A stretch of 64,000 nt of DNA, taken from positions 689,501 through 753,500 of the forward strand of contig JAUCBN010000007.1 in assembly GCA_035048815.1 (NCBI GenBank). The letters are read 5' to 3'. Made by a program: the position numbers and the translations under genes. Positions 22,690-34,059 of the stretch are shown one piece after another. Origin of the DNA: Abelmoschus esculentus. Its lineage: Eukaryota > Streptophyta > Magnoliopsida > Malvales > Malvaceae. The stretch's first letter is position 1, and every line of letters starts with the position of its first letter. The notes under the pieces are model-generated. The model made no database searches. It worked only from the letters and a program-made list of their open reading frames with translations, and had not been told where the DNA came from.

Positions 22690-25290
22690 CACTCTTTTAT
22701 TAATATTTTAACGACAATAATAATAATAAATTAATTTAATAAAATTTAATAATTTAATTAATAATTTTAATAATTTTATGATCAAAATAAATATATTAAT
22801 TAATTAAATAATCACCAAAATAGTTTCCCCAAAAATCAAATAGTTATAAAATTAATTATTGAACTTGAAAAATGACATCTGTCCCATGATTGTGCTTTGT
22901 TAGGTAACAAATGGAGCCCACTTCTTATCAGTTTAAACCAATAGTTGACATGTGTCAAGAATCTAGAGTGTTTAATTAATTTAATAATATTTCTTATCAT
23001 GATTGTTTCTTGGTTTGTAGCAGCACACTTGTCGAAAAATAAAAAAAAAAAGTTTATTTTCCTTATAAAAGAATAATTTATTTTCATTGGTAAATCTAAA
23101 ATAAGATGATGACTTGTCGACGTGTAGTTTATACGATGTAGAGTTGATTATTATGAATTAAATCTCCATTCAAAAAATATTTGTACATTGTGGACCCTTT
23201 GAAAAAAAAATTTAATGGGTAAATTATTTAATTACGAGGTATGTTTTATTTTAATTATTCAATTAAAAATTAAAAATTTCACTATTTAAGTTTTAAATTA
23301 TTTTTAATTAAATTATTGACCATTAATTTTAACAACATAATGATATGATAGTTAATAAAAATTAAAGATTTATTTAAAATTAATTAATCGGTAATATATA
23401 TTTTTTTAGTTAGGTGATATATTTAGGTGTATCACTAAAGTAGTATTTAAATTTAATCTCTTAAAAATTTAAATAATTTTATTTAACACCCCTGCACTAA
23501 AACTTTTACTTTTTCTTTGAATCCGATGAGGGGTCACAATAAAAATATATATATTGTTCATTTAAAAAATGATTTTAATCTGTTTTATCTGTAACGTGTG
23601 TATATTTTATTAAAAGATTAAGAAAACTATGGATATATTTTATCTTATAATCGCTTTAAGATTATTTTTTTTATAATGTTATTATTTTTCTCAGAAAATT
23701 ATTTTTTAAAACAATGTGATTCACCCGTAGATCAATCACGTAAAACAAAAAAAGTTCGTTATTAGGTTGAGAATCAAGTCAAAAATAAAAAAAAAGGAAA
23801 AGATGAAAAACCGAAAGGGAGGAAAAGATACGAAAAGTAAAAAAAATGAACGAGATAAAATTAAAAAAAATAATAAAAGAATGAGGAACAATTTTTTTGT
23901 GTCTTTTTGTGTTTTTATTAATATCTTAACATTAAAAAATTAATTTAATTTTTTAAATTTAAACCATAAAAAAATAAATCATATATTTTAACTTTTAACT
24001 TTAAAAATAACAGATAATTTTTATTCGAGTAACGTGTATAGCCACAAAAAGAAGCCCAAGAAATTGGCGGGATATTAGTTACCTTTGCTTCATGGGTCAT
24101 GGGTCGGGTTTAGTCCAAGTACTATAGATTTATGATTTTTTTATTTTATATAGATCAAATTTATGATATATAAAAAAATTCTAGATTAATGAGATTTTAA
24201 ATATGAATTATTGAATATGTTTAATTATTTTAAATCAAAATCAAATTAATAAAATATTAATTTAAAAATAAAAATATTTAATTTATGTATAAATTTCGAG
24301 AGCAAAATTATATACCAACTTGAGGTAAAGATAATAGACAGGTATAGTTTTGTGAATTATGCACTATATACATCCTAGTTACGGTGAGGATGGATATGAG
24401 TTTAGTGGGTGGTGGACAGTTATGAAAATAAAAAATCATATCTATCGTGGGTAATGGATAGGTGATAGGTTTAAGACCTTATCTGCACTATTTTCACTCG
24501 TCTTATATCTGTTCGTTTTCCATCCATCTGTCACATGAATTTTGAATATTTTTATTTATATTTGATTATGCTTTTTTTTATTAATGTGTTTTATGTACTA
24601 AGATATTAATTTATTTTAAAATTTATATTAATTCTTAAATCTATAGACTTTAAACTCAATTAATTTAGTTTGAAAAAATAATAATTTATGATCGATCTTG
24701 AATTAATTAGGCTGTAAATTTGTAATACGTGTAAATAAGTAAATTTTATAAAAGTGTAAATATACTTTAGCTAAGTTAGCTATATATAATTAGTTAGTTG
24801 TAGTTGAGTAAAATTTATATCGATAAAAATGTGTTTTAGTTAAATTAGTTATCATTAGTTAGATATATACTTGATCAATCAATAAAGTATGAAAGTTTTA
24901 CTTTTCTTTACTAAAGTTTATGATTTATTTTTACATAATTTGATATTAGTGGTCATTTGTAAGAATGTACAAGCGGATACAGCTTGAGTGACGGGTATAA
25001 AAATAGATATAAGAATATAACCGTATGGCTGAGTATGAATTTAAAAATTGTACCTACCGTGAATGACAATAGGTGATGATATAAAAACTTTTGATAGGTA
25101 TAACCTATAGGGAGAAGATATCCGCCTATTTGTCAGATATATAATTCAAATATTTCTATATTATATTTAAATAATTTTAATAAATATATTATTATAACTT
25201 TTATTAACATGAAAATTTTAAATTTAATGAGTTTATTGTTTAATTAATTTAAATTAAATACTTCGTACAAAATTTATAACCGCAGGGGTT
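22690..25290. other. Intergenic; two diverged copies of an unnamed repeat
   Basis: AT-rich and gene-free. At about 24360-24500 and 24960-25140, related blocks share TACCTACCGTGAATGACAAT-like and AGGTGAT motifs (TATCTATCGTGGGTAATGGA in the first). They look like two old copies of one repeat. Confidence 0.4.
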
Positions 25291-25310
25291 AGGGCATCTT
25301 CATAGCACAC

Positions 25311-25318
25311 TATATATT
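25311..25318 (+). promoter_or_regulatory. TATA box of eRF1 gene
   Basis: TATATATT, placing the transcription start near 25340. It is followed by a 5'-UTR exon and a 5'-UTR intron whose acceptor GGCAG lies at about 26057-26061, shortly before the ATG. Confidence 0.55.
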
Positions 25319-26079
25319 TGTATCAGAATCGGACTCCGCTCCAAGAACCAGACGAGTTTGCAGCCTTTTGCTTCATTCACCGCTTCCGAGGCGATTTCCC
25401 AGGTGCTTATTCATTTTTCTCCCCAAATTCTGATGATATCTTAATCAATTCAAAAGAACTAGTTTTCTTTGCTTTTCGCAGTAGATATTCGTATGATTTG
25501 TTCTTCTTATTTGATTGAATTTCGAAAATTAAATCTAAATTGCACTCCGCTATTTTGTTTTGTTCTTACGCATAATTCGATTTGAATTTCGTTTTTTTTG
25601 CTGTGTTTGGAAAATCTGGATTGAATTTACTTATTTTTTTTATTAGCATAGATTAGTAAATTGAAAGAAAAAACTCCATTGTATTTGTATTGTGTAGAGT
25701 GTTTTTGGTGGGAATTTCTGTTAGATTATAGATAAGAATTTGTTGTATGATTTATTGGAAGCGATTGAAGTATTAAAAAGATTCTAACATAATCTAGATT
25801 ATTTTAGGTCATTTGAACTTTTATTTGTTAATATGGAGAATTGTTTGATGTTTGCTTTGATTGTTCATGTGATTTGATTATAACTTGATTGATATGCATT
25901 CTGCTTGTGAAAATTCATGTTGTGGCTCTTTTGTATGATCGATATGCATGCTGTTTGCGAAAATTTCTAGGTTTTATATGCAGCAAGTGCTAGATTTAGT
26001 ACTTTTGAGTTATGTTGTTAACTGTTTTGTTGATGGTTTTATTACTTCTTTTTTCGGCAGGTACTGATATCACCTAGCA

Positions 26080-27390
26080 ATGGCGGACGGTCATGAGACT
26101 GACAAAAATATCGAGATATGGAAGATCAAGAAGCTGATTAAAGCGCTTGAAGCTGCTAGAGGCAATGGCACAAGCATGATATCACTCATTATGCCTCCAC
26201 GCGATCAGATATCGAGGGTTACTAAGATGCTTGGAGATGAATTCGGAACTGCTTCGAACATCAAAAGCAGAGTCAATCGTCAGTCTGTGTTGGGTGCAAT
26301 CACTTCTGCTCAGCAGAGGCTCAAACTTTACAGTAAGGTTCCTCCCAAAGGGCTTGTGCTCTACACAGGAACTATTGTGACTGAAGATGGGAAGGAGAAG
26401 AAAGTCACTATTGATTTTGAGCCTTTTAGGCCCATAAATGCGTCTCTTTATCTCTGTGACAACAAGTTCCACACCGAGGCACTTAATGAACTTTTGGAAT
26501 CGGATGATAAGTTTGGCTTTATAGTGATGGATGGTAACGGGACCCTCTTTGGGACATTAAGCGGTAACTCTAGAGAGGTGCTCCATAAGTTCAGTGTTGA
26601 TCTTCCAAAGAAGCATGGAAGGGGAGGACAGTCAGCTCTTCGTTTTGCTCGGCTTCGAATGGAAAAGCGACACAACTATGTGAGAAAGACTGCTGAACTT
26701 GCCACACAATTTTTTATTAATCCCGCCACCAGTCAGCCTAATGTTTCCGGATTAATTCTGGCTGGATCTGCTGATTTCAAGACTGAGCTGAGTCAATCAG
26801 ATATGTTTGATCAGCGGCTTCAGGCTAAAATTCTCAATGTGGTTGATGTCTCTTATGGAGGAGAGAATGGTTTCAACCAGGCAATCGAGCTTTCCTCAGA
26901 GATCCTGTCCAATGTGAAGTTCATACAGGAGAAGCGTTTAATCGGGAAATACTTTGAGGAGATCAGTCAAGATACCGGGAAGTATGTTTTTGGTGTAGAT
27001 GACACACTGAAGGCCTTGGAGATGGGAGCTGTTGAGATACTTATTGTGTGGGAAAACCTGGATATGACCAGGTGTGTGTTGAAGAACAATGTTACCGGTG
27101 AAGTTATCATAAAACATTTGAACAAGGAGCAGGAAGCAAACATGACCAACTTCCAGGATCCAGCCACCTCAGCTGATTTGGAGGTCCAGGAGAAGATGTC
27201 ACTTTTAGAGTGGTTTGCTAATGAATACAAGCGATTCGGTTGTAGTCTCGAGTTTGTTACCAACAAATCACAAGAAGGTTCTCAATTCTGCCGCGGTTTC
27301 GGCGGTATTGGAGGCATCCTCCGATACCAACTCGACATGAGATCATTTGATGAGTTTTCTGATGATGAAGTTTATGACGATTCTGAATAG
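26080..27390 (+). CDS. Eukaryotic peptide chain release factor subunit 1 (eRF1)
   Basis: An intronless 436-aa coding exon, the normal plant eRF1 length. The N domain carries the stop-codon decoding motifs TASNIKS (57-63) and YLCDNKF (124-130). The M domain carries GGQ (182-184), which triggers peptidyl-tRNA hydrolysis in the ribosomal A site. The C domain (about 275-436) binds eRF3 and ends in an acidic tail. It acts in the cytosol, releasing proteins at all three stop codons. A 5'-UTR intron precedes the ATG. The stop context is TAG CAA CCA, which fits the leaky UAG-CAR-YYA readthrough consensus, and a 3'-UTR intron lies 133 nt downstream. Together these features match the published plant eRF1 negative feedback loop in which readthrough protects the mRNA from NMD. 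Confidence 0.97.
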   Translation: MADGHETDKNIEIWKIKKLIKALEAARGNGTSMISLIMPPRDQISRVTKMLGDEFGTASNIKSRVNRQSVLGAITSAQQRLKLYSKVPPKGLVLYTGTIVTEDGKEKKVTIDFEPFRPINASLYLCDNKFHTEALNELLESDDKFGFIVMDGNGTLFGTLSGNSREVLHKFSVDLPKKHGRGGQSALRFARLRMEKRHNYVRKTAELATQFFINPATSQPNVSGLILAGSADFKTELSQSDMFDQRLQAKILNVVDVSYGGENGFNQAIELSSEILSNVKFIQEKRLIGKYFEEISQDTGKYVFGVDDTLKALEMGAVEILIVWENLDMTRCVLKNNVTGEVIIKHLNKEQEANMTNFQDPATSADLEVQEKMSLLEWFANEYKRFGCSLEFVTNKSQEGSQFCRGFGGIGGILRYQLDMRSFDEFSDDEVYDDSE

Positions 27391-27522
27391 CAACCAATCA
27401 ACTCTACCCCATCAACTGTGCAGGATGATGGGGATAGAAGCAAAGCCTGCACGGTCGCCGGAGCTGTTGAGCGTACTACTGCTGCTCACAATGCCGTCAA
27501 AGTTTCTTATACATCTAATTAA
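27388..27522 (+). promoter_or_regulatory. Readthrough stop signal and 43-codon in-frame extension of eRF1
   Basis: The stop TAG (27388-27390) is followed by CAA CCA. The frame then stays open for 43 codons to TAA at 27520-27522. The extension is Ser/Thr/Ala-rich without a recognisable domain. Its end sits one base before the 3'-UTR splice donor, so a ribosome reading through would sweep the exon-junction-complex site about 24 nt upstream of the junction. Confidence 0.75.
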
Positions 27523-27523
27523 G

Positions 27524-27611
27524 GTATGTGTTTTAAAACAATTATATTGAAACTCAGATAAGATGTTGGTTGAATTATATTCAACTGATTCCAGTTTCCT
27601 TCCCCTGTCAG
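27524..27611 (+). promoter_or_regulatory. 3'-UTR intron of eRF1 (NMD trigger)
   Basis: Donor AAG|GTATGTG is a perfect consensus. Acceptor CCTTCCCCTGTCAG ends at 27611 (88-nt intron), or GATTCCAG ends at 27594 (71 nt). It lies 133 nt past the stop codon, beyond the roughly 50-55-nt rule for NMD. The 3' UTR then continues to polyadenylation-like AATAAA near 27846. Confidence 0.7.
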
Positions 27612-27879
27612 GCTCTATGGTTCGATGTTGCACGAACCGAATTACATAGCAGCGGCAAAACATATGTTAAGGCGTATCCCGGAAATCGATGGAGTTTCGG
27701 CTCTAGTTTTTTAATGAAGCAGGGCCTTGCCTTGATCATACAAGTATGTTTGATCATCTACTTTATAAAAATTCAGGACAGTGTCCCCTGCCCTAGTAGT
27801 TTGTCTTTGGTTGAAAGACTATGGTTTTGTCTGATTTTATTATGTAATAAATCTAGAATTACTTAGAACATTAGCAGGT

Positions 27880-29210
27880 AAACTTGATTTGATTTTAATG
27901 TTGTTAAAATCATTCTGGTTAGTTGAACTGCCCAAATTATCAGTTGGTGTTGGATGATCGATTTATAAGTGATTAAATAAGATTTAGAAAATTATTTTAA
28001 AAAATCGAGAATCTTCCTTTATATGTTTGATTTCTTATTTTCTTAATAAAAAGCTTGATTAAATATATTTGATAGAGATTTCTAATTCACCTATGGATAT
28101 TTATTCGTTTTATTTTTTGAATTTAATAAGAAAAAGCTTTATTAAATTGAATTTTGCCCTTTTAATTTTAGATTAATTTCGAAATTGATTATTTAATAGG
28201 GGAGCTTGATTATGCCGTTTCCCTAGGAAATCGAACATTTTCTCCCGGTAGAAAATTGGGCCAACTTCTTTACTTTGTTATGAATTTATAATAGTTTAAA
28301 AATTAAAGTTATTTATGCGTTTAGGATCGAGTTAATTTGAGTAAAATTTGATTTAAATTTTTATAAGATTTAAGGGGAAAAATTGTTTTGTCTCGACTAA
28401 AATTTTATAAATTCATATTAAAAAAAATTAAATGAAATTTTAATTATAAGATAAAATTTGAATAATTTAAATAACTTAAATTTCTTAGTAATTAATAGAT
28501 TTATTTTTAAGTTTGAGTTAAGTTTTTTGATTTATTTATTGATATAAAAAGATATATGTACAAATCTTATATGATTAGAGGAAGTCATTTAACGTAAAAT
28601 TAAAATATATTATAGTATGATAAATCATTACAATTAAATTTGTATAAGAACTTAAAATTTTGATTCGAATCAAAAAACTTAAAATAAAATTTGTGTTATA
28701 AAATATGATGCATTAAAATAACCTAATTTATTTTATTTAATTCGACTTGATCAAACATTCACCCTTAAGTCAAATGATTTATTTAATCTGATTGAAATAG
28801 TATAACCCAACTTTTGTTTATAATTATTATAGTATTTAATTTATTGATGGATGAATTAAGATGAGATGTTTAGACGCTTACAGTAAGATGATCATGTCAA
28901 TACAATTTATTTTATTTGTTATATTAAAATTTAAATTTTTAATTTTATTTAAAAATTAAACATTTTATCTCATTAAATTATTTAATTATTGAATAATTAA
29001 AATTAAATATTATATCATGATTTTTTTAAAATAAAACTCAACAGATGAAGTTAAACAGTAAGGTACAATCATTTCTCAAGTTGTTGATTGGTTTTAGTGT
29101 AGAGGTGGAATTCTTTCATTTTCCTGTTTTCTCAATATTTGAGAAGAGTATTGATTTAGAGGACTATAAAACGTATGATTTTGGTACATCTGATTATAAT
29201 AAAAAAATAT
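27880..29210. other. Intergenic, AT-rich, no gene
   Basis: No coding or RNA feature seen. Around 28320-28770 there are GATCGAGTTAATTTGAG and ATTCGACTTGATC motifs at the two ends, possibly a further decayed hAT-like copy. Confidence 0.4.
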
Positions 29211-29217
29211 GATTAAT

Positions 29218-29222
29218 AAAAA
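29218..29222 (-). terminator. Pol III T5 terminator of tRNA-Leu
   Basis: Five T on the minus strand starting 5 bases past the tRNA 3' end. Confidence 0.7.
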
Positions 29223-29227
29223 TCTGT

Positions 29228-29308
29228 TGTCAAGAATGGGATTCGAACCCATGCCCTTTCGGACCAGTACCTGAAACTGGCGCCTTAGACCAACTCGGCC
29301 ATCTTGAC
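29228..29308 (-). tRNA. tRNA-Leu (anticodon CAG)
   Basis: An 81-nt gene including the discriminator A. Acceptor GTCAAGA pairs with TCTTGAC. The anticodon stem CCAGT/ACTGG has loop TTCAGGT (anticodon CAG, reading CUG). A long class II variable arm (GTCCGAAAGGGC) and T-arm ATGGG-TTCGAAT-CCCAT follow. No intron and no encoded CCA. Intact and flanked by a T5 terminator. Confidence 0.95.
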
Positions 29309-29309
29309 G

Positions 29310-32300
29310 AAGATGTTAGGGTATTTTGTTTTGGCTTTAATAAATTGTGTATAACGCTTTAATGCAGGATATATTATTAGCTTATAATGAACGTTAAGTT
29401 GAGTTAATTAGAGAATACTAAATCAAATTTATATTTTAAGATAGACATATTAAATTACTAAATCAATTAACAAATCTTATAATCTTTTTTAATTCCAATA
29501 AAACTTTTAGTATTAAATACCTTCCCAAACCCTATCATTCTGTCGTATCACTTTCGTTTTTTACTCGGTCTAATAAAAATCGCTTTTTACTAGAGTTTTA
29601 ATTTTAATTTAATTTGATTCAATTGATTTTGAGTTTAGTTGGGGTATAATTTGAACTTTCTAATTTCTGGTTAGTTTGATTATCTTTGAGCTTTTAAAGT
29701 TGGGATTAGTTTAAATGTTTTTAAAACCCTTATCATGAAGAAGGTTGAATTTTATTTTTTATTTTTAAGTAAATTTATTCAGTACGTCTCAAATCAATGT
29801 TGATCGTATTCAACTTATGTTTATCTATCCTGATAAAATTAGGATGTCTTCGAGATATCTCCTAGCCATCTTCGTATTGTCTTTGTTTTGAAGACGTATT
29901 GGTATGCGAGACAACCTTAAAGGGGAGTACCCGTGTTTCATAGGTTAAAATCTATGAAGCACGGTTACTCCAAAAGAAAGTCGCACCGCGTCCTCAATAT
30001 GTGATTTGGACGGGTACGACTAAGGAACATCGTAATTTTACTAGGAATAATCAAAGTTTTTCGGTACAATTAACGTTTATTTAAGATATTTCTGAATAAA
30101 TTTATTTAAAAAGAAAAAATAAGACCATTAAACCAATTCCAACTTAAAAAGTTTAAAATTTACCCATTTAAACTCAAAATCAATTGAATCAAACTCCATT
30201 AAAGCTTGAGTATGAATATGAAAAATTTAAGGACGGTTAAATATTTCAATTTGTTTTAAGACTTCATATATGGACGGTTAAATATTCATTTCAACCATGC
30301 CCACTTTTAATTTTATTATTTGTCATTGATTTTCTTTTAATTTAGAATGAGAAGTTAAAATTTCATCCAATTTAGTCATTTAATTTAGGTAGTCTTCTAA
30401 TTTAAGTGTTAAAAAATAATTTAAAATTATTAAAAGTGATTTTAAATAACTATATTTATAATTGTTCAATATAATTATAATTTTAGTTCTTATTATATTA
30501 TGAACTCTATTAATTATTTATATAAATATTTATTTTTTATTTTGTTTGTTTATTTAATTAAACGAACAAACAAACTTTGTTCATACTCGATTGTTCAATA
30601 AGTAAACAAGCATAATTTAATTTTTCGTCGAACATTTATTAAATATTTGGTTCATTTATAAATTACAGTCCTATAATTGAACATATCTTCATGAATAATT
30701 TTAAATTTATTCGTGAGTAGTAAATAAACAAATCGTAAAAGAACATTATTTTAATTTTTATATATAAAATAATGAAATGTTAATTATTGTTTTTTATTAA
30801 TAATAATTAGATTTTATTAGAAAATAATAAAAATATCATAAATAAAATGCACTAAGAATATAGATTAACTCCATTAAAGAACTCATACAAAAATAAAAGT
30901 CCCAAATTATAAAGAAAATTATTTTTTTCTTAGATCAATGTACATCCTCAAGAATTTATAAATTTTTATAAATTTTATCATTTCTATTCATACAAGATAC
31001 TTTATGAAATAAAAAGAGAATTACGAGCGAAATCAAACAATTAAGTAGATCGTACACAATTTTGATTTAAATTAAAATTTTTCAAGTTAATTTTTTTAAC
31101 AAATTAAATTAAGCTTAATATTATTTAAATTCAACTTGATTCATTTATACCCTAATTGCACGAAATATATAACATGTGTAAGGTTAGTGGTTAGAATTTA
31201 AGGTTTAGATGTTAGTGTTTAGAATAATATAGCTAAAAATTTAAGTTTTAGTCTATAAACCCTAAATTATAACTCTAAACCTTAAATTCTAAACATCTAA
31301 ACCTATACCTTAGATTGAATCTTTAAACCCTAAAACTATAAAACTTGTGAAAACTTTTTACTTTCTAAAGCAGTATACCTATAATCCTAACCCAACTTTA
31401 TAACCTTAAACCCTAAATTTTAAATGCCTAAATCCTATACATAATAATTACCCATAATCCTAAATTTTAAACACTTAATTCCTATACCTAACAATTACCC
31501 ATACTCCTAACTCAATTTCATTATTAATCCAATCCCTGTATAGACCATGAGTAGGACAGGATTGCATGCAAAGGACACAACAGTTAAGGTCTGTGAATTA
31601 AGTCAAATTAGGAAGCTGTCCATATGGTGTGTCCCCCCACTCCCTCCAGCTTGCTGTCTGCTGGTTCTGAAACAGTCACAATGAATGAGGGGTGCTCCCA
31701 TTTCCCAGAACCAGATTTATCACAGTACTAAATATATTCGATTCGAATCTATCAACTCTGTTAAACATAAGGCTATGTTTGGAGGGTAACATGTCTTCTT
31801 CACACCAACATACATAAGTGGTGAGGCATGTGGCTTCACACCAACACCAACCACTACTCTCCAACATATGTTCCTCATTCTGTCATGTTTATCATATTCG
31901 TGTTAACGCAATCAATTATGTAACGACCGATAAACGTATAAAGCTTAAAGAGTTTTATGTTTGATAAAACCTAGAGAATCTTACGATGTGTAATTTGATC
32001 ATATCCATAAAATTATTTTAATTTTAGATATATCTAAATACTTGGGTACCTGAAAATTTAGAATTCTATGATCTAGACCTACCCTGGGAAATAGGATACT
32101 AGGTACTCGAATCGGGTGGTAAAAAAATTATAAAATTACCCACAATTTTTTGATCGGATTGGTGAGTCAATGACCATGGATTAGTGCAAAACTAAATGAG
32201 ATTTACATCATATAATTCGATACTAACTCTCTCTATACGTATATATATATAAGATTCGTTTACATAATATAATTTTTTTTTTAAGTTTCACAAGATTTTT

Positions 32301-33988
32301 AAATCCTTAGGTAAGAGAAATAGCTGATTAATATTGACAATAACTCAATAAGATACATAAAAATTATCATTTAAAAAATAAAAATTATCTAATTTTCTCA
32401 TTTAACTATCTAAAAACGTATAAAACTCTAAAATTTTATGTTATATTCAAATATATCATAACCGATATATATTTGTGGTTGTTATGTCTTATGGGCCGAG
32501 ATGTTCTATTTATTACTGTATAATTTATTTTTTTTCATTTTTCTATTTTTTGGATTATTAATATATAATTTGGACAGAGGACAACAGCTTTTACTTGGAC
32601 ATGGTTGCAAGTTTGTGCTGTCTACTTAGTTGATATGTTTTGGAATTTAAACACAATACCACCTCATTTATTTATTTATTTTAATATAATTTTAAAAGTC
32701 TCATGCATGCTAAATTTTTAAAAATAAATTATACATGCAAAAATTTTAGTCACATATACTATTATATTATAAGGTTAATAGACATTTTGCTGACTGAATT
32801 TAATTTTATGACTTAGTTGGGTGATTAATTTTTTAATTATATATTTAATTTTTTTAAAATTCGAATTAAAAAAAATATGTATCTTTAGGAAGTAAATAGA
32901 TAAGTTTATGGACTAAAAATATTTATATGAATTTTAAAGTCAAGTTTAGGTACTTAATTAAATCGAATATTAATAAAAATTAGAACAATGTATCTTATCG
33001 ATACATCACAAACTTCATTGTAAAATATCAAATTTTAAATTATTTATTTAATAAAAACGAGTTTAATGCTTGTCTTATAAATAATGAGTTTTAAGTATGA
33101 CCATTAAACTCATGTTCATTAGATAAACAAATTTAATGCTTCTATGTTTTATCTCGAATCGAACTTAAATTTTAAAAATAAAATTTAGTAGAACTTAAAT
33201 TTAGTTTTATATCACAAATTTAAATTTAAACTCGAACTTGTTGAATCAATTTGATGACACACCTTAATATGAACCAAAATATTGTATGTCTTATCATGTC
33301 TCTTTTTACGTTTCACCCTAAAAAATACTAAAAATTAAATCATACACCATAAAAAATACAGGTACCCCTAATTCTTTAAACCCTAAACACAACTTCTAAC
33401 TTTAAATCCTAAACCCTAAATTCATTATTTTAAAAAAGAAACATAAAAAAAACATAATAAAAGCGCAAATAATTTACGGAAATAAGTTTCATTATATATA
33501 TATATATCAAATATTTAAGTATATTAAAAGAACTATATTATTTTATTTATTTATTTATTGAATAAATATTAGTATTAAATATAGCATGTGAAGCCAAATC
33601 AATTAGCATAAAATTTCCTTAATGATAACTGTTAGCTTAATTAATCCGGAGTCAGTAAATTAATTACTCGTATAATTTCTCCTACCTATACACGTTTATC
33701 TAATTATTTTCATTAATTAACCTTTATTTTCCCTGAAAAACGTAAATTTATTAAAAATATTTTATTTTCATTCTTCCCATATCAAAAAATATTTTATTTT
33801 CATTTGTTTTATTATTTTAATTTAAAAGATCATAGTAAAATCTCTGGTTAACATTACAATCACACTTTTAGTCCCTTTTAAAATACTATTTTAGTTTATT
33901 ACTTTTCAGTCCTTAATTAAATGAAAAGTTGTATTTTAGTCATTCTAAAAGATTTGGAGTTCAATTTAACTAACCCATTTAAACACAG
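29310..33988. other. Intergenic, gene-free; hairpin and CCCTAAA-like debris
   Basis: No gene found. It contains a 20-bp-arm hairpin (29924-29971) inside an apparent dispersed-repeat fragment (29820-30060) and degenerate CCCTAAA/CCTAAA runs at about 31195-31450 and 33380-33420. A less AT-rich patch at 31620-31880 has ACACCAACA repeats but no convincing ORF. Confidence 0.45.
29924..29971. repeat. Short hairpin, 20-bp arms with 18/20 pairing
   Basis: Arm GGAGTACCCGTGTTTCATAG (29924-29943) pairs with CTATGAAGCACGGTTACTCC (29952-29971) across an 8-nt loop. The surrounding GAAGCACGG...GGACGGGTACG text resembles a repeat family seen in many plants. Confidence 0.6.
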
Positions 33989-34052
33989 CTTAAATTGCTG
34001 CCCAATACAATCTTAAATTGCCTCCCAATACAATCTTAAATTGCTGCCCAAG
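33989..34052 (+). repeat. 23-bp minisatellite, ~2.8 copies
   Basis: The unit CTTAAATTGCTGCCCAATACAA plus T occurs at 33989 and 34012 (two changes) and partly at 34035. Confidence 0.85.
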
Positions 34053-34059
34053 TCCTTGC

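Noticed and set aside
25318..25518. 66-codon ORF just after the eRF1 TATA box
   Set aside because: It spans the 5'-UTR exon and intron of eRF1, with a splice donor (CCCAG|GTGC) within it.
31195..31450. Possible interstitial telomere (CCCTAAA) tract
   Set aside because: Only scattered, degenerate CCCTAAA-like words in AT-rich text; no consecutive perfect repeats.
31676..31867. 63-codon Cys/Trp-containing minus-strand ORF
   Set aside because: Composed of ACACCAACA-type repeats; no signal peptide, no neighbouring exon and no recognised motif.
33989..34052. Possible CRISPR-like or regulatory array
   Set aside because: Fewer than three 23-bp units directly adjacent without spacers in a plant nuclear genome; a simple minisatellite.
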